From assembly GCF_905475395.1 (NCBI RefSeq), contig NC_058338.1, positions 3,101,001-3,165,000 on the forward strand: a DNA stretch of 64,000 nucleotides, given 5' to 3'. Shown one piece after another: positions 23,232 through 37,100 of this stretch (positions are counted from its first letter, which is position 1; each line of letters begins with the position of its first letter). The notes under the pieces were generated by a model. That model did not search any database and was not told where the DNA came from. It saw only the letters and a list, made by a program, of their open reading frames with translations. Position numbers and translations under genes: made by a program. Origin of the DNA: Chrysoperla carnea. Its lineage: Eukaryota > Arthropoda > Insecta > Neuroptera > Chrysopidae.

Positions 23232-26200
23232 ATGATGAAATTAGATACAAAAGATGAAGAACGTTTGTCAACATTAGAAATTGGCGCGTATTTTGTATTA
23301 TGGATAGTTTCGGTGGGATATTCAATTTATAATGTATTTTTAGTATCACAAGGTAAGTAAATAAATAAATAATAATATTTGCAAATAAAAATTATTAAAA
23401 AATGGGAACAACGATCAAGGAATTCCATTCAAATAGGAAACAAGATTTTGGGTCACATTTTTCGCTCACAAGAGAGTACTCTAAATAATTTTAAAATTCT
23501 TTGTTGCGTTGATTTAGTCAAAATTATAATCAAGATTGTATTAATAACTTTTTCAGATTTGAATCATTCAAATAGTTTAGAAAAAGGATGGCCCTTTTTA
23601 AATCGTGCAAAAGACATGCCTGATTATGAATGGGAACTAGTTACAATTTATTTAAAAATTATAATACCGTGGATTGTGCTTCATTTAACTGTTGCTGAAA
23701 TATTAAGGAAATGTAAATCTTATCAGGTATTCTCAAATTTAGTAGCAAGTATTTCATATTAATTAAGTATTAGGTATTGATAGGTGGGAGTTGCAACTCG
23801 CCAACTGGCGATAATTATTTGTACTAATTAAAATCAGAAGAAGTCCCGAATTCAATAGTTATAATTTTGACTACCAGGCGGCAATACATGTACATACCAT
23901 TTTTAAAGGTCAATAAAAATATTCAAATTCAAATCAAAAAAGTCCCGCCAACTGGTGATACAAATTTGTACTATTAAACAGGAAGTGGATCACTTTTTCA
24001 GTAGTTCCAATTTAGACCACCTGATTACTTACCATTTATCATTAGACAGAAAATTTTATTTGAAATGGGCGTATTCAGAACAAGAAATTGTTGATTTAAT
24101 CTTTTAGGCATTCAGAATATTAGTTTTTATACCATGTATATATGTAAAATATATCAAGGTATACTAAGTTTAGTCCCAAGTTTGTAACGCTTAAAAATAT
24201 TGATGCTAAGAATAAAATTTTGGTATAGGTATTCATAAAAACACCTAATAAGTCCATTTCTGGTTGTCCGTCAGTCCATCCGTCCGCCTGTGAACACAAT
24301 AACTCAAAAACAAAAAAAGATATCAAGCTAAAATTTTTACAGCGTACATAGGACGTAAAAAGTGAGGTCGAGTTCGTAAATAAGCAACATAGGTCAATTG
24401 GGTCTTGTAAACCGCAGGACCCATCTTGTAAACCGTTAGAGATAGTACAAAAGTTTAAATGTAAAAAATGTTCCTTATAAAAAAATAAACAACTTTTGTT
24501 TGAAACAGTTTTTCGTAAATATCACTGTTTACTCATGAGAGCGCAAGTTAGGCGTAAATTGTATAGTATGTATTATATGGGTATATCAGTTATATATGTG
24601 TGTATGTGTAATCAAAACTGTCTATATATGGTATTTCAACAATTAACTCAGTCAATTGTTTGTTTTCACTTGTTTTTAATGATATTTTTTTCCAGTTAAT
24701 TCCAATATGGTATATATTTGTATCAACATATTTTTGTATAAAAATTTTTGGTCTATTTTCAACATTATTATTATGGACTCAACCATGTCTAACCATTCTT
24801 TTAATTTTATTAAATAATCGTACATTAACATGGGTCATAAATATCGTTATTATTCTATTAATAAATGTTTTACGTTCAGAAGGATCATCAATATACATTG
24901 ATTGTTTTAATATTGATGAAGAAACATTTTACATGTTAATGATAACATTATCATGGTTCACGTTAAAATCTTTGAGCTGTACATTAGATTTTTATACAAC
25001 GAAAATACCACGGTAATAATTGATATCGAAATAGTCGATAAAAAAAATTAACTCTAGGTAAATTAATGTAGTTTTATGAGAAATCGAACGATGATCACAA
25101 TTTAAGCCATAAAAGAATTTCGCGCAAGGTGGAATACTCTCAAAAACTCTTGAAAAAAAAAATCTAAAGATCTCATCACCAAAGTATTTGAAAGGGGCCC
25201 AGACATGCTTAATCTTGCCTTGAGAGTGGATATATTTTTCCCAGAGTTAATTTTTTTTTTTGGTAAATAAATATATATTAGAAAATGGTTGAATGCAACG
25301 TTTTAGAAGCGGCGGTAGTGACATCGATGCCGAGCAATTAGAGAACATTGATATCATTGATATATTTGCATATATGATGTATTTACCATCAATTGTATTT
25401 GGTCCAATACAATTATATTCAAATTTTATACATGATTATTCAGATACAGGGTGTACTAATAATTTTATGTGTAGATTTAAAATATTTGTTGTACAAATAT
25501 GTAGATATTTTATGTGGTTCATTTTCATTGAAATATCATTACATTATGTATATATTACAGCATTACAATTTAATTTAACGGTAAGTTTTATTTTTATACC
25601 ATGTATATATGAAGTTTAGTCCCAAGTTTGTAACGCTTAAAAATATTGATGCTACGAACAAAATTTTGGTATAGGTGTTCATAAAATCATCTAATTAGTC
25701 CATTTCGGGTTGTCTGTCTACCCGTCTGTGTAAAGATATCAAGCTGAAATTTTTATAAATGTGTTCAGGACATAAAAAGCGAGGCCGAGTTCGTTAATGA
25801 GCAACGTAGGTCAATATTGGATCGTTTCTAATATATTTCATAGTAATCTTTGTGATCGGTGGCATGCCCAAAATATTGTGCCATTGGTTCGCCATTCTTA
25901 TCAGATAAAAGTATTATTTTTATTTTTAAAGGTTTTGGATAAAAGTTATTGGGCTACTTATGGATTAGGTTACTGTATGGGACAATTTTTTCACATAAAA
26001 TATGTGGTAATATATGGAATATCAACAACAATTATGAAATTCGAAAATATTAAGGCACCTCCAACACCAAAGTGCATTGGTCGAATACATTTATACTCTT
26101 ACATGTGGAAATATTTCGATTATGGGTTGTATTTATTTTTGGTTCGGTAAGTTTTAACCATCCTGTAAGTGGATGCGATATGGGAATTGAGAGAGAACAC

Positions 26201-27134
26201 TGCCAGCATATCGCATCCACCTACAGGCTAGCAGACCTCTGGCGTTCTTTAACTGTATTATCTCTATGGTTTTAAACATGTAAATCCGTGAATAACTATT
26301 GTATTTCGAAATGACAACCGAAAAGGGGCCAGAAAAAGCGTCGTGACGTCCCTTATGGAGAACCTTTTAATTATTTCTAACTATAAATATGTGACGTCAA
26401 ACCAGAGAGGAAGGAGTTTCACAAATGTGACCACTTGTCACAATAGACGGGAGGTGCATTCAAAACTAATAAAATTTGTTGCTATAAACGCCATGCCAAT
26501 CCTTTTGGGGAGCCATCGAAGCCAAAGTTCTTTTGATTTCTAGGTATATCTATATTCCTTGTGGTAAATCACGTGCCTGGAAGCAATCATCAAAAATATT
26601 CGCCTCATTTTTATGTTTTTCATTTGTTTTCATCTGGCATGGAATGCAATTATTTATATTTGTATGGAGTTTCTTAAATTATTTTGGTGTTCTTATTGAG
26701 AATATATCGACAAGCATTGCCCAAACAAATTTATTTAAAAATTATGTAGAAAAGAATGTTTCTAAGCGATCATTGCGACGCATAAAATCTCTTTTTGCAA
26801 CACCATTAATGATTTCATCAGCATTATCAAATTTCTTCTTTTTTGGTGGTATGAATGTTGGAATGTATTTTATACGAAAAGTATTTGATGGTAAGTTTTC
26901 ATATATTGATCTGAATTGTATTTGGAGCATGAGTATGTCCATCTCGAAGGATGTACTCGAACAAATATTATTCAGATCAGTAATTTTAAAAATTGTATTA
27001 CTTATTTTCTAAAAGTTTTCTTTTTATTTTCAGCAAATTTTCATTCAAATATCATTTTATTTTTTTGTATTTATACGTTGTGTCAAGTGTCAACCGAATT
27101 TATGTTAAATGAAAAAAATAAAAAATTTAAATAA
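23232..27134 (+). CDS. HHAT: Hedgehog acyltransferase (HHAT; fly rasp/sightless)
   Basis: Seven exons (23232-23352, 23557-23726, 24696-25012, 25307-25580, 25932-26146, 26544-26890, 27034-27134) close in phase to 514 residues, near the family length of about 500. It is a multi-span membrane protein of the MBOAT family in the endoplasmic reticulum, and it attaches palmitate to the N-terminal cysteine of Hedgehog. The two active-site residues are visible: the aspartate in WKYFDYGLYLFL (exon 5) and the histidine in FIWHG (exon 6). Other family words are YMMYLPSIVFGPIQLY, RYIYIPCGKS and NFFFFGGMNVG. A polyadenylation signal AATAAA lies at 27202. ATG codons at 23232 and 23235 are adjacent; the first is taken. 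The introns carry repeats A and B and a hairpin. Confidence 0.94.
23783..23945 (+). repeat. Repeat family B copy in HHAT intron 2
   Basis: This copy begins GTGGGAGTTGCAACTCG and runs to AATATTCAAATTCAAATC. It is the reverse complement of 21962-22097 with moderate divergence. It lies about 60 bases after exon 2. A small second piece (GCCAACTGGTGATAC) follows at about 23946. Confidence 0.6.
24119..24671 (+). repeat. Repeat family A copy in HHAT intron 2
   Basis: This is a near full-length copy, from TTTTTATACCATGTATAT to TTGTTTGTTTTCACTT, in the sense direction of HHAT. Homology to the 16060-16685 copy stops about 24 bases before exon 3, so the branch-point region of this intron may lie within or beside the repeat. 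Confidence 0.7.
25589..25820 (+). repeat. Repeat family A, truncated copy in HHAT intron 4
   Basis: Only the first 230 bases of the family are present, ending after GAGCAACGTAGGTCAAT. The copy is in the same orientation as the intron 2 copy and begins less than 10 bases after the exon 4 donor site. Confidence 0.7.
26162..26227 (+). repeat. Short hairpin just inside HHAT intron 5
   Basis: The 21-base arms CCTGTAAGTGGATGCGATAT(G) and (C)ATATCGCATCCACCTACAGG pair with a single mismatch around a loop of about 24 bases. The hairpin starts 16 bases after exon 5. The geometry resembles a short pre-miRNA stem or a decayed MITE; no flanking duplication is seen. Confidence 0.6.
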
Positions 27135-27790
27135 TTTGAGTGTTTTTTTTTCTTTTTGTTAATTCAAAAACGCCCTCCATTAACTGCCCGTAAATTTGAA
27201 AAATAAAGTATTAATCCATGACATGAATCAACCACTTGGATTTATATGACTCCAAGGAGTACAAAGATCATTTTAAAATGTGGTTTCCAAATTTTAGAGC
27301 GTGACGAGTAATCCTTCTAAATTTGCGTCATATTAAACCGTCAGCACTCGCGTAATGAGCATTTTGCATGGTATATTGGATTGAACGCGCGAAATATTTG
27401 ACGTATCGACGTATGAGCAAATCTTTCGTATTAAATGTTCCTTACGGGTTAAAGTTTGTGACATACAAACTTAGAATCAGTGCAGGATTAACCAAAGTTG
27501 GGGCCTCTAAGTAATACAATTCTCCAAGGTCCCTAGGCGTTGTGAAAATCAGACGGCGCTGTTCCCCCTTTTTTATACTGTTCGTAAATCATCCGAGACC
27601 CCCTGGTCAATGAGAAACTCTTGGCAGGTACGCCTAACACTAAATCCGCCACTGCTTAGAATGTCAAATTTATGGCAACGGAGTTATTTAACAGATTAAA
27701 TAAAAACAAAGCTCAATTGAAACGATAAACTATTTTATTTGCTTGCATTGTATGCTAAAAACTATTAAAATTGTTAACAATTAGAAACAA
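27135..27790. other. Intergenic between convergent HHAT and dynein 3' ends
   Basis: The stretch holds the HHAT 3' end with its AATAAA at 27202. At about 27480-27660 a less AT-rich piece ends in TAAATCCGCCACTG, a word that also occurs at 4422 and probably marks old element debris. No gene is supported. Confidence 0.55.
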
Positions 27791-30700
27791 TTAAATTTGT
27801 AAAATTAGTGCAACTCCTGCTAAAATCCATTTCGATGCTTTGGCTTTCGTTTTTAAATTAAATGTCCAAACAAACGTAGGTCCACGCATTCTATATTTAA
27901 AAAAAATTTAAATGTAAACAATTATTTTTTTAGAGCTTTCTGATTGGACGAAAAATGATTTACCTAGTTTTATAAACGGGACATTCGTAAACATTTTTAG
28001 TGTCTTGTTTATCTTGCGTAACAGCTCGAATGAATACAACAGGCATTTGAGGGAATAATTCTTTCATGTTTGATTCAACAATGCTACCCAGGGTTGTATC
28101 CCAGCGTGCTCCTTCCATTATCAGTCCATAAATATATGCTCCTTCTCGTGGAGCGGCTCTAATATGATAAAATTAAATTTATTAGTTTTAGGCCGTAAGA
28201 TAGTGGCAGATTTGAAAGTCTCCTCTAATTAACTCTCCTCTACATTGGAAGGGACTGAAATAATGACTTAGTATTGCCTAGATTGGAAGTAAAATTTTCG
28301 AGGTTTCCGCATGGATAACATATCGAAAAATTAGTCTGCTCGATTTCAGGATCAAAAATTAAAAAATTTCACTTGCTGCTAAAATATCATGATAGAAGAA
28401 GTCTAGAGGAAGAGAACTTTAAAATCGAAAAAGAAAAAAAGTTATGAACAAATTTAAAAATGGCTATTTTCGTTCATTTTTAGCTTTCTCGACACCTACG
28501 CATCCAAATTGGACTTACCAGACATCAATGGATAGGTTTTTATGAGATCTATTTTTCTGATAGCAATTTTGTGAAATTTATTTTGCCCCCGTACATTAAT
28601 TGAGCAACTTGTCCTCTCATAATCCCCCGATCCTTAAACTAAAATTATGCCCTTACGTAAAATCTTCTCGATTCCTTTTCGTAACATCACAATTTAAACA
28701 CATTCTATCCAATGGCCATTCATTTTTCCTGGCTGTTTGTTGCATGATAGCTGTTAAAAGTGATTGCGGATTGAAGAAGCCAGCTAACCAAATAGTTGCA
28801 GGTAACTGTGTTATAAAATTTTGTTTTTACTTTATTTTAGTCCAAGAAAACGTATCTATCGAAGAATTTTTAACGACCAAAAAGTCTGCTTCTAAACTTA
28901 CCGAAAAATCGGATGTCCAGTTTGTCAATTCAGACATTCGTACAGTTAAATCTGCAAACCAGCCGCCTAATGGTAATAAACTGGGATAGGCTAATTTTTC
29001 CCAGGCAGGCGGTACTACGTCCATAAATAAGCATTCTTGTAAATCTTCCATAGCTTTTGTTATTGTAAGTTCACCCTATAAACATGTTTTTTTGAGTAAA
29101 AAACTTTGGAAACTCCGCCATTAAATAACAATATCTCATGGAAATTGTTTTTGATTTCCGAATCAAATTTGTACCTTTAAACCTAGTTCAACTTCTTTGA
29201 GTTGAGTTTTCATTGCATCCACTAAGTGGTTCATACGCTCACATTCTTGAAACGCCACGATCGTATATGGTGTTAAATCTTCAACTTTGGCATATAATTC
29301 GGCCATGTTATATAAGTCTGGTAATTTATCCGTAAAATCCTCTAATATAGTTTTTATCTATCAAAAAGTAGAATATATTTACTAACAATTAATTGCTAGT
29401 GAATTTCAAGTGTAATCGAATTTGAAAATTTGTTACCTTCTCATCTCTAGGTACAGCTTGTTGTGATGCACCAGCATCTCTTGGTTGTAATTCGAATAAT
29501 GTTTTAAATAACACTTCGCCAACAGTTGTTAAAAACCCAATTTCGGCGTTTGGATGTAACCCATATAAATATGGCGTTTCCGGTGGTAAATTTTCATCAA
29601 TATATTTTAAATAGCCTTGATAATCTAAAGTTGGAGGTGCTAAAAATCCAGGTGCCAGATACACTTCTGAGTCAATCTAAAGAAATTTAGAGATTACTAA
29701 ATAGACCCAACGTGTACCAAGTATACACATTTGACATTATAGTTCATAGACTCAGCTTCGACTAGGGACATTTGGATCAGGAAGGGATTTACATAAAAAA
29801 ACATGATTTCACTGAACATTTTTCTTACGAATCTACAATGGGTTTGACCTAAGCAATTACCTCAGATGTTGGCACGCTTAAAATCGTTTGACACTCAGTC
29901 TATGTAGCTATAATGTCAATGACATTTTTGCTTCACATAGAAGATTAACAAAGACTCGAACAGGTAGGTGAGTTTTCTATTGCGGAAAATAAAGATTCAA
30001 GGTAACTCTTACAAATGATAACTAAATAAGTTATCTAAATGATTTTATTCGACAGACAACGTAGAAAAATTGATCGTTTTAGTAGAGCTGAATAATTTTT
30101 TGCTTACCAAATCTGGATTCATATACTCTTCCAAAAACGTTCGACATAATTTACGATCCCAATCATCAGTGATATGACCACCATACATAATTTCACCAAA
30201 TAAATATCGCAGATCTTCCCATGGTACTTTCGGATTAATTTCTAAATAATTATATAATACATAAACACATATTGTTAAATCGCCAACATTAAATGGATAA
30301 ACACGATTCCATCCTTGAGCACCAAATTTTCTACGTTCAGCAACGACAGCGTGAAAATAGCATAATGAAAATAAAATTGATCTGAATTCTGTATCTTTGC
30401 TACTCATTTCTAAAGTATCTTCTGTAAATTGATGGAAAGCAGCATGTAAATTTGGTGCCATACCCGTTGGAGGTTCATTTGTTATTTTTATGGATGATTC
30501 GAGTACACCCTGTGGTAATTTATTAAATGATGGATCTGGTGCAGGTTCTGCACTAATAAATAGTCTGCAAATTCAAGAAATTATGTTTTACAAAACTTAG
30601 AATTGAGTCGCTTGCACTGAAAAGTGAAAAGTGCTGATAATACAGGCCGAAACAGTTTTTCTCTAAATGGTGGCATTCCCTTTTTTGTTAGTTAAATAAG

Positions 30701-33700
30701 TCTCACCTATAATTATCATGTACTCCTTCTAAAACTTGTTCCATTTTCTTATCTAAAGTTGGTAACCATCTTTCCACTAAATGGATATTTTGTAATAAGA
30801 CCCAATGACCATCTCTAGATGCGGTATCCATAGCTGATTCTGCAACTTCTTCTTGACCTTGTCCAAGTGATACATTATGGAAATTATGATTGTCAGTAGA
30901 ATATCCTAAAGTACGACCCAATTTTTCTACATCCTACACACAAAGTCATCATTTTTTACATTGAAATGGGAAATACTCTGGTATCAGTTTTGGAGAGAAT
31001 CTTACCTTCATCGGATCGACTCCAGGTGACAGAATGAAAAATATGGGTGTAAATGCTGACGATTCCGAAAACGATACAGGAAATGGAATAATATGAGTTT
31101 CGATAAATTTTTTTCCCAATTTAATATCCACAAATACTCTGAATAATGAAATATTATTAAACCCAGATGGATAAAAAAAAAATACAGTGGGGCACATGCA
31201 CTAGAAAGTATTATTGCGTTGAATATTACTTCTAAGACAAGCGCGGATCCACCCTTGGTCAGGGCCGTCATATATTTTATAAACATCTTGTAGGAATGGA
31301 TTATGTCGATCATGGGAGTTCATACTCCAACTCGCACTTGGCACGATTTTCGGGTGACTGTGAACACAACCTTTTTTGAAATTCGGATCCACGCCTGCTC
31401 TAAGAAGGTTTTAACTAATTTAAAGGGAGTACATCCTATATATATAATTCATAACATACTTTACGGCATAAGTAATGCGATCCGGCCTCAATGCTCGCAT
31501 CATACATAACTGCTGTAGAGGAGTTTTATTTTTCCATTCAGACGGGAATTTTTCATACTCTGGTGCTTCAGAATTTACAAACTTTTTCCATCTTTTCCAT
31601 GATCCTTCAATATCTTTACCTAAGCCTTGGAATTCGGCCAGAGTGGATAATGTTTTTATTGCTCCCCAAGCAGTTGGAGGTAGAAAATCTAGTGGTGAAA
31701 CGGTAACTGGCTGAAGTGGCATTCGAAATAGAAAATCAATTTCATCAGCTGGACATTCCTTATTTGCTGAGAGGATCTATCGAATTTAAAAGAATTAGTA
31801 AAGGAGAAAATACTAAGAGCTAATTATTCAAAGAGGCAATATTTTAGGAATTGTAATCGTCAAATTAAGTTTAGACACCGAGATATTAGTTACCGAGAGT
31901 TTAATTCCGAGATATTGGCCAAAAATCGTTTTTTATGTATATATAGCGTTGATTATCGCAACCCCAGCACTTTCGAGACTGCACATTAGTAGGATCTTAA
32001 ACTAGTTGGCGAAACCTTTGCCTTTGAATAAGGTCACGTAAAAATATTTTGAGCCGGCCAATATCTCGAAATATCTCGAAAACTACGTTTAGATCGAACT
32101 GTTGAGCTTAATGTCGTAGTTAGCATTTGATTTAATAAAAACAAAAACGTACTTGTAAAGTTAAATGACTCAAGAAAATTAATTTATCCTTTTCGAACAA
32201 ACTTCGATTCGTATACAGATAAACAGAAAATGTAATATTATCAATTAAATTATAAACCCGTTCGGCGACAACTTCATTAGGTATTGCATTTTCAATAGCT
32301 CGTACAAAAACAGCACTAAACGCTTTCAATGAAAATTGATAAATTGGATTGATTTTTTGTAAATCGTTTAATACGAAATATAATAGTGAGCTTCGAGCAC
32401 CAGCTGGTCTATATGCTTCACGTGCTTCATCAATTTGTACGGTTGTCACTTTAGCTTCTTCAACTTTAATATTTATTTCGGCAGCAGTTTTTTTCGTTGT
32501 TTCCAGGTTTTCAACCAATGCCACATCACCTAGTATGTTACCACTAGCAGATGATAAACGTGCTAACAGACTTGCTTCACAATTTTTCAATGTTATTTTG
32601 AAATTGTTATTTTGTTTTGTTAGCTCAGATTTTAATAATTCTAAGTCAGGTCGTTCAGCTTTAACCACTTCAGCTAAAAGTTGTTCTTCCAATCTATAAT
32701 AAAAAGGACATCTTCAGAATTTTGGCACAGTATTTCGAAAATATATATTTTGCACTGCATCAAAGATCAATGGAAAGGAGTGGGGGTCACATATAGATAG
32801 GTTCAAGAAAGTACCTTATGGTTACAACTAAATGCTAGTTTTTTTACCCAACTACTTACCCGTCCTTTGTAACAGTAAAATTAATAAGTGTACACTGTGC
32901 TTGCATTTCTGGTCTATAATGTGGATTCGCTAATTTCGTATGAAGAATTAAACGGAATTTTTCACTAAAATCGACTTCTTTATCACCCATTTTTAAAACT
33001 TTTCCCTTTTTTATTAATACTCGGCCCAATAATGGATCTAGCACTGCATCAACTGATTCACCAATATTTTCTAGTAATACAGTGTTGCCATTCTCAATAG
33101 CTCGTTCTAATCGATCTAAATAGTTTTTCATTGTCAATCGTAATACTATTAATTCATCTCCGTATTTTGTTTTTATCCATTTGATTCCTTGTAACTAAAA
33201 ACATGATTTAAAATTGTTTCTAGAGCCAGTAGTTTGATTGTCATTTCAAAACGTTTGGAAATTCTAGAGTTCTTTGTTAGGATCTTGTCAACTCTTTCCC
33301 TCTATGAAAATATTCATAACCAGGACCTTACTTTTGCAGGGAAATCGAAGTTCTTGGCTATGAAAGATTTTGGAGACCGAAAGGTTTTTAGGCTCGACCT
33401 TGAAAACAGTCAAATACTACGACCCTAGACCCATCACATGAAGATACGAGATTACATATTCACGTACGAGATTACATATTCACGTACGAGATTACACATT
33501 CACGTACGAGATTGTTAATTTTCGAAATTTACACCGCTTTCGGATTCGCTAAGTTATTTCAAATGCTTTTGTCTGCAAAACGGTTACAATTTCTGTAAAA
33601 TGTTGGCAAAACAGTCTCTTTTTCTTTGAAGAAAGTATTTAAGAAGTGAATCCCTGAATTTTTTATCATAGGTGGATTAACCAAAACGCTGAGAAAGTTG

Positions 33701-34172
33701 ACTCCGCCTTTGATGTTGTAGGAGGAGTTTAAAGAATGTGGGTTTGAATTTAGGGGATTGTAGGAATTTGTGAAGTATGTTAATTTCCAGAGAATTTTAG
33801 TATATATTCCTTTTTGGTTTTTTATGCTCACTTGTTGAACTTGTATTTTGGGTCAGTAATACGTGAAATTTTACCTGTGGATCAATCATTAGTGGCCATC
33901 TCGATGAGTTTGTTAATATTGTCGCATTTTCTGTGGACATTCTATCACTTGGTAAACCTTCATTATTCCACTGTGCAATTTGAGCATCATCTGTTAGCAA
34001 TGTTAACGGATCTAAATCGGGTGTTTTAGGTATTGGTTGCCTGTCTATAAACGGTTCCCAATATTTATTTATGAGATCTGCACGATATTTTCTTGTGAAA
34101 CAGCCCACGTATGAAATGAAGGCTGTCACTTGTAATATATCACCAGGCAATGTTATAATTGATTCGTTTAAG
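27791..34172 (-). other. Dynein AAA5, AAA6 and C-terminal domain
   Basis: Thirteen exons of the dynein gene encode the part after the stalk. AAA5 starts at [20 protein letters not shown] (exon ending near 33875) and includes [18 protein letters not shown]. The AAA6 region contains [14 protein letters not shown] and [16 protein letters not shown], with [14 protein letters not shown], the usual dynein signature in this part. The C-terminal domain shows [38 protein letters not shown] and the final [13 protein letters not shown]5 and AAA6 are non-catalytic in dyneins and transmit movement between the stalk and the ring. Confidence 0.85.
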
Positions 34173-37100
34173 CTTGAAAATATAATAAAAATTTAATTGG
34201 TTGAATAAGAAGACTAATTTTTTTACTTTCAAATACTTTTGGCCAGCTCTCTATTGATAATCACTGGGAGTTGCAAACTCGAAAACTGGCGATAATAATT
34301 CGTACTTATTAAAACATCAATTACCTTATGACCGAAGCCTTCCATCGTATATTTTCTGAAGCCAAACCATTGACTAATCGATTGGCTAAATCAATTGTCA
34401 AAGCGGTTGCATCTGCTTCTTGTTGGCATTTTATTTTAGCCTCGACTGCTGAATCGAATTGTGCTTTTAGTTCTCCTAATTGTTCTTCTAATTGCTATGT
34501 TAAAAAATAGAAATATTTGGGATCATTAACGTTGTCGAAATCAATATGCGGAGAAAAATGAGGTCGGTAGTGGTAGTTACAAGACAATTATTGTTATCTC
34601 TACAGTCCCTAGAAGATCTGTAAGTTAATTTAGCTAAACTTGCCTTCCAAAATACTTCGTTTGGGAGTTAGGTGGTTCTTATGTTGAAATTTTGAAAAAA
34701 TTTTTCGTCCAAACATGAAATGTTATTTTCCTAAAATTGGGGTATGTTGACATTGATTCATAGGAGAAAAAAGCTCACATAAAAATAAGTTAATCTGCAA
34801 CCTATTGGCGTAGACCGTGGAGATTTTAGATTTCAAATCACCCGGACACGCCCATGGAGGTAAAGGACTGAAAATATTGAATCTAGATTCACTTGAATTT
34901 CGACAAGAGGCAATAGAACAGAGATCAAAATTTCTAAATGACAAAATTATTGACAAATTATACCTCTAATTTCAATTTTAATTCTAATAATCGATTTTGG
35001 GCATCTTTTAACTCTTGATTTGCTTTTTGAAGTGCTTTTCTTTTTGGTTCGACCACAACATATACATCATTATATTTGATTATATTAATGACCCATAATG
35101 AAAGACCATAAGCAGCCATTGATTTAGCTTTTATTGATTCTGGATCAAATTTAGGATTACTTAAGTATTGTTGTTTGGTTACTTTTACAACTTCTGGTGC
35201 GATATTATCTTTATCATATTTAACCAGATTTTCCAAAAATTTATCGACTTTAGCCATCATTACCTGAAAAGTTAGTAAATAATTATCGTCTTGTAAAGTT
35301 GCTGCCCCCATTTGGCGACGCCCATGACATTGGTTATTTTAATTGATGTGCATTTATTAGGGTTTGCATAGACGTTTCAATGCGTCTCAGTTTTACCTTG
35401 CCTGGGCATGAAAAATAATGTGGAGAACTCTTTTATTCGTAATACCTTTGCAGCTTTCCAAGATCTATCTTTTGGTACTCGACCACCTTTGGCCATTAAG
35501 ACCATAACAGCTTCACAAACCATTATTACAGCTTCTGGTGGTGCTCCAAAGGATTTTAATTCAGTTAGATTCGTTTTATTTAAAGTATCTAAAGCTGCTT
35601 TTGCTTGAATTAGAGCAGGTTCTGCTTTTCGTAAATCTTCAGCACAAGCTTTTGCCTTCTTGGTTACATCTTCTTCAATAACTCGCACTTTTTTTTCCTC
35701 ACTCGCAGCTAAAGATAAGGGAACAGTTAGAGATAACTCCTTATAGCCTTTTAGTTTCTTGAATTCTTACCATAGTCTTTTTCTTTTCCAACTTTTTCAT
35801 TCTCTTCACTTACGATTTTAATTAAATCTTCGGCAGCTTTATTTTTTGCTATTAATTCAACCTCTTGTAAGCCTAATTTTTCTTTTAATCCCGCTACCTA
35901 AAATAATTATTCATGTTCCAAGTTTAAAACAACAAATCTTTTGAGATAATTTTTGAGATTAAAGTTGGTTTTACATCTCAGAAATTGCAACACGTCTTGG
36001 ATAAACCTAGGATCAAGGCTGTAGCTAGAGTCGAATTTGAGGTAGGGTGGAAATGAAAAATTTATTATAATTGATCTGCCCTCGGATCAACGGGCTCCTA
36101 AATCAAAACCCATGTATATCACTGACCTCGAGTTCAGTGATGTACATTCAATAGCTATTCAGGAGTTCGCCCACTTAGCCGATTTAAATAAATTGCTCTC
36201 TTAAATTAAATACTAACTTCACCGGCTGTAGTTCTTAACTTCTCTAAACCATTAGTTAATCGATGAATTCGATCTCTTGCTTCATCAATATTCTTTGTCA
36301 ATAATCTAGAATATAAATCAATTTGTTCCAAAAATGATTTTGGCGTTGTATAATTATATCTCTTTTCATTTGCCAAATACACTTGAGACGTTTGATTTAC
36401 GATCGTATGAACATACGACATGTAAAGTGAAACTGGAACAACCAATTCATTCTGCAAACAAAAATTTATTATAATTGGAAAATGTGTAAAAATAATAATC
36501 CATAATAGTAGTAATGAATACAAACCGGTAAACATGGTAATTCAGATAAAAAGCGCTTTGATACTGATTCTAAAGCGTCTTGGGGCCATTCATGAAACCA
36601 GTCAATTGACGTACAATTTACAATCGCTGGAAATTTTCTTCCTCGAATACGTAATGTTGATCCAACTGGTGAAAAGCATAAAGTAATTTTCATGGTTTTA
36701 CGTACGCGATCAATAAAAAATTTCCAACAATTTTCACGTGTATCTGGTATTCCAGCTATTTTCACCTATAAATAAAAAATAAAACTTTAATAAAAAACTA
36801 TAACTTTATTAAAATGAATTTACTTCATTTCGCATAGCAGCTATAATATTTTCAACATCATCATCTGGGAACAATTCGGGTATTTCACCAGTAGCCAATA
36901 TATCATTTATAACAACCAAAAATTTCTCATCCGCTACTTGAGAATCATTCATTAAAAATACGATTCCAACTCCTTTCACGCCAGCTTTCATATACAAAAC
37001 GGCAATATCTGCTTTTAAATCTGCTATTGAATAGCCTTTACGTAATTGAACCTGGAATACTTCCAATGATGAGATACTGGCTGCTAATCTAGACAAAGAT

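Noticed and set aside
31201-31460. Frame with [14 protein letters not shown] as an additional dynein exon
   Set aside because: The preceding exon ends at ITYAVK and joins in phase to [11 protein letters not shown] beyond this stretch, leaving it intronic; its composition suggests element debris.
33445-33513. Regular short repeats that might suggest a CRISPR-like array
   Set aside because: Units are directly joined with no unique spacers, and the DNA is a eukaryotic intron; it is a minisatellite.
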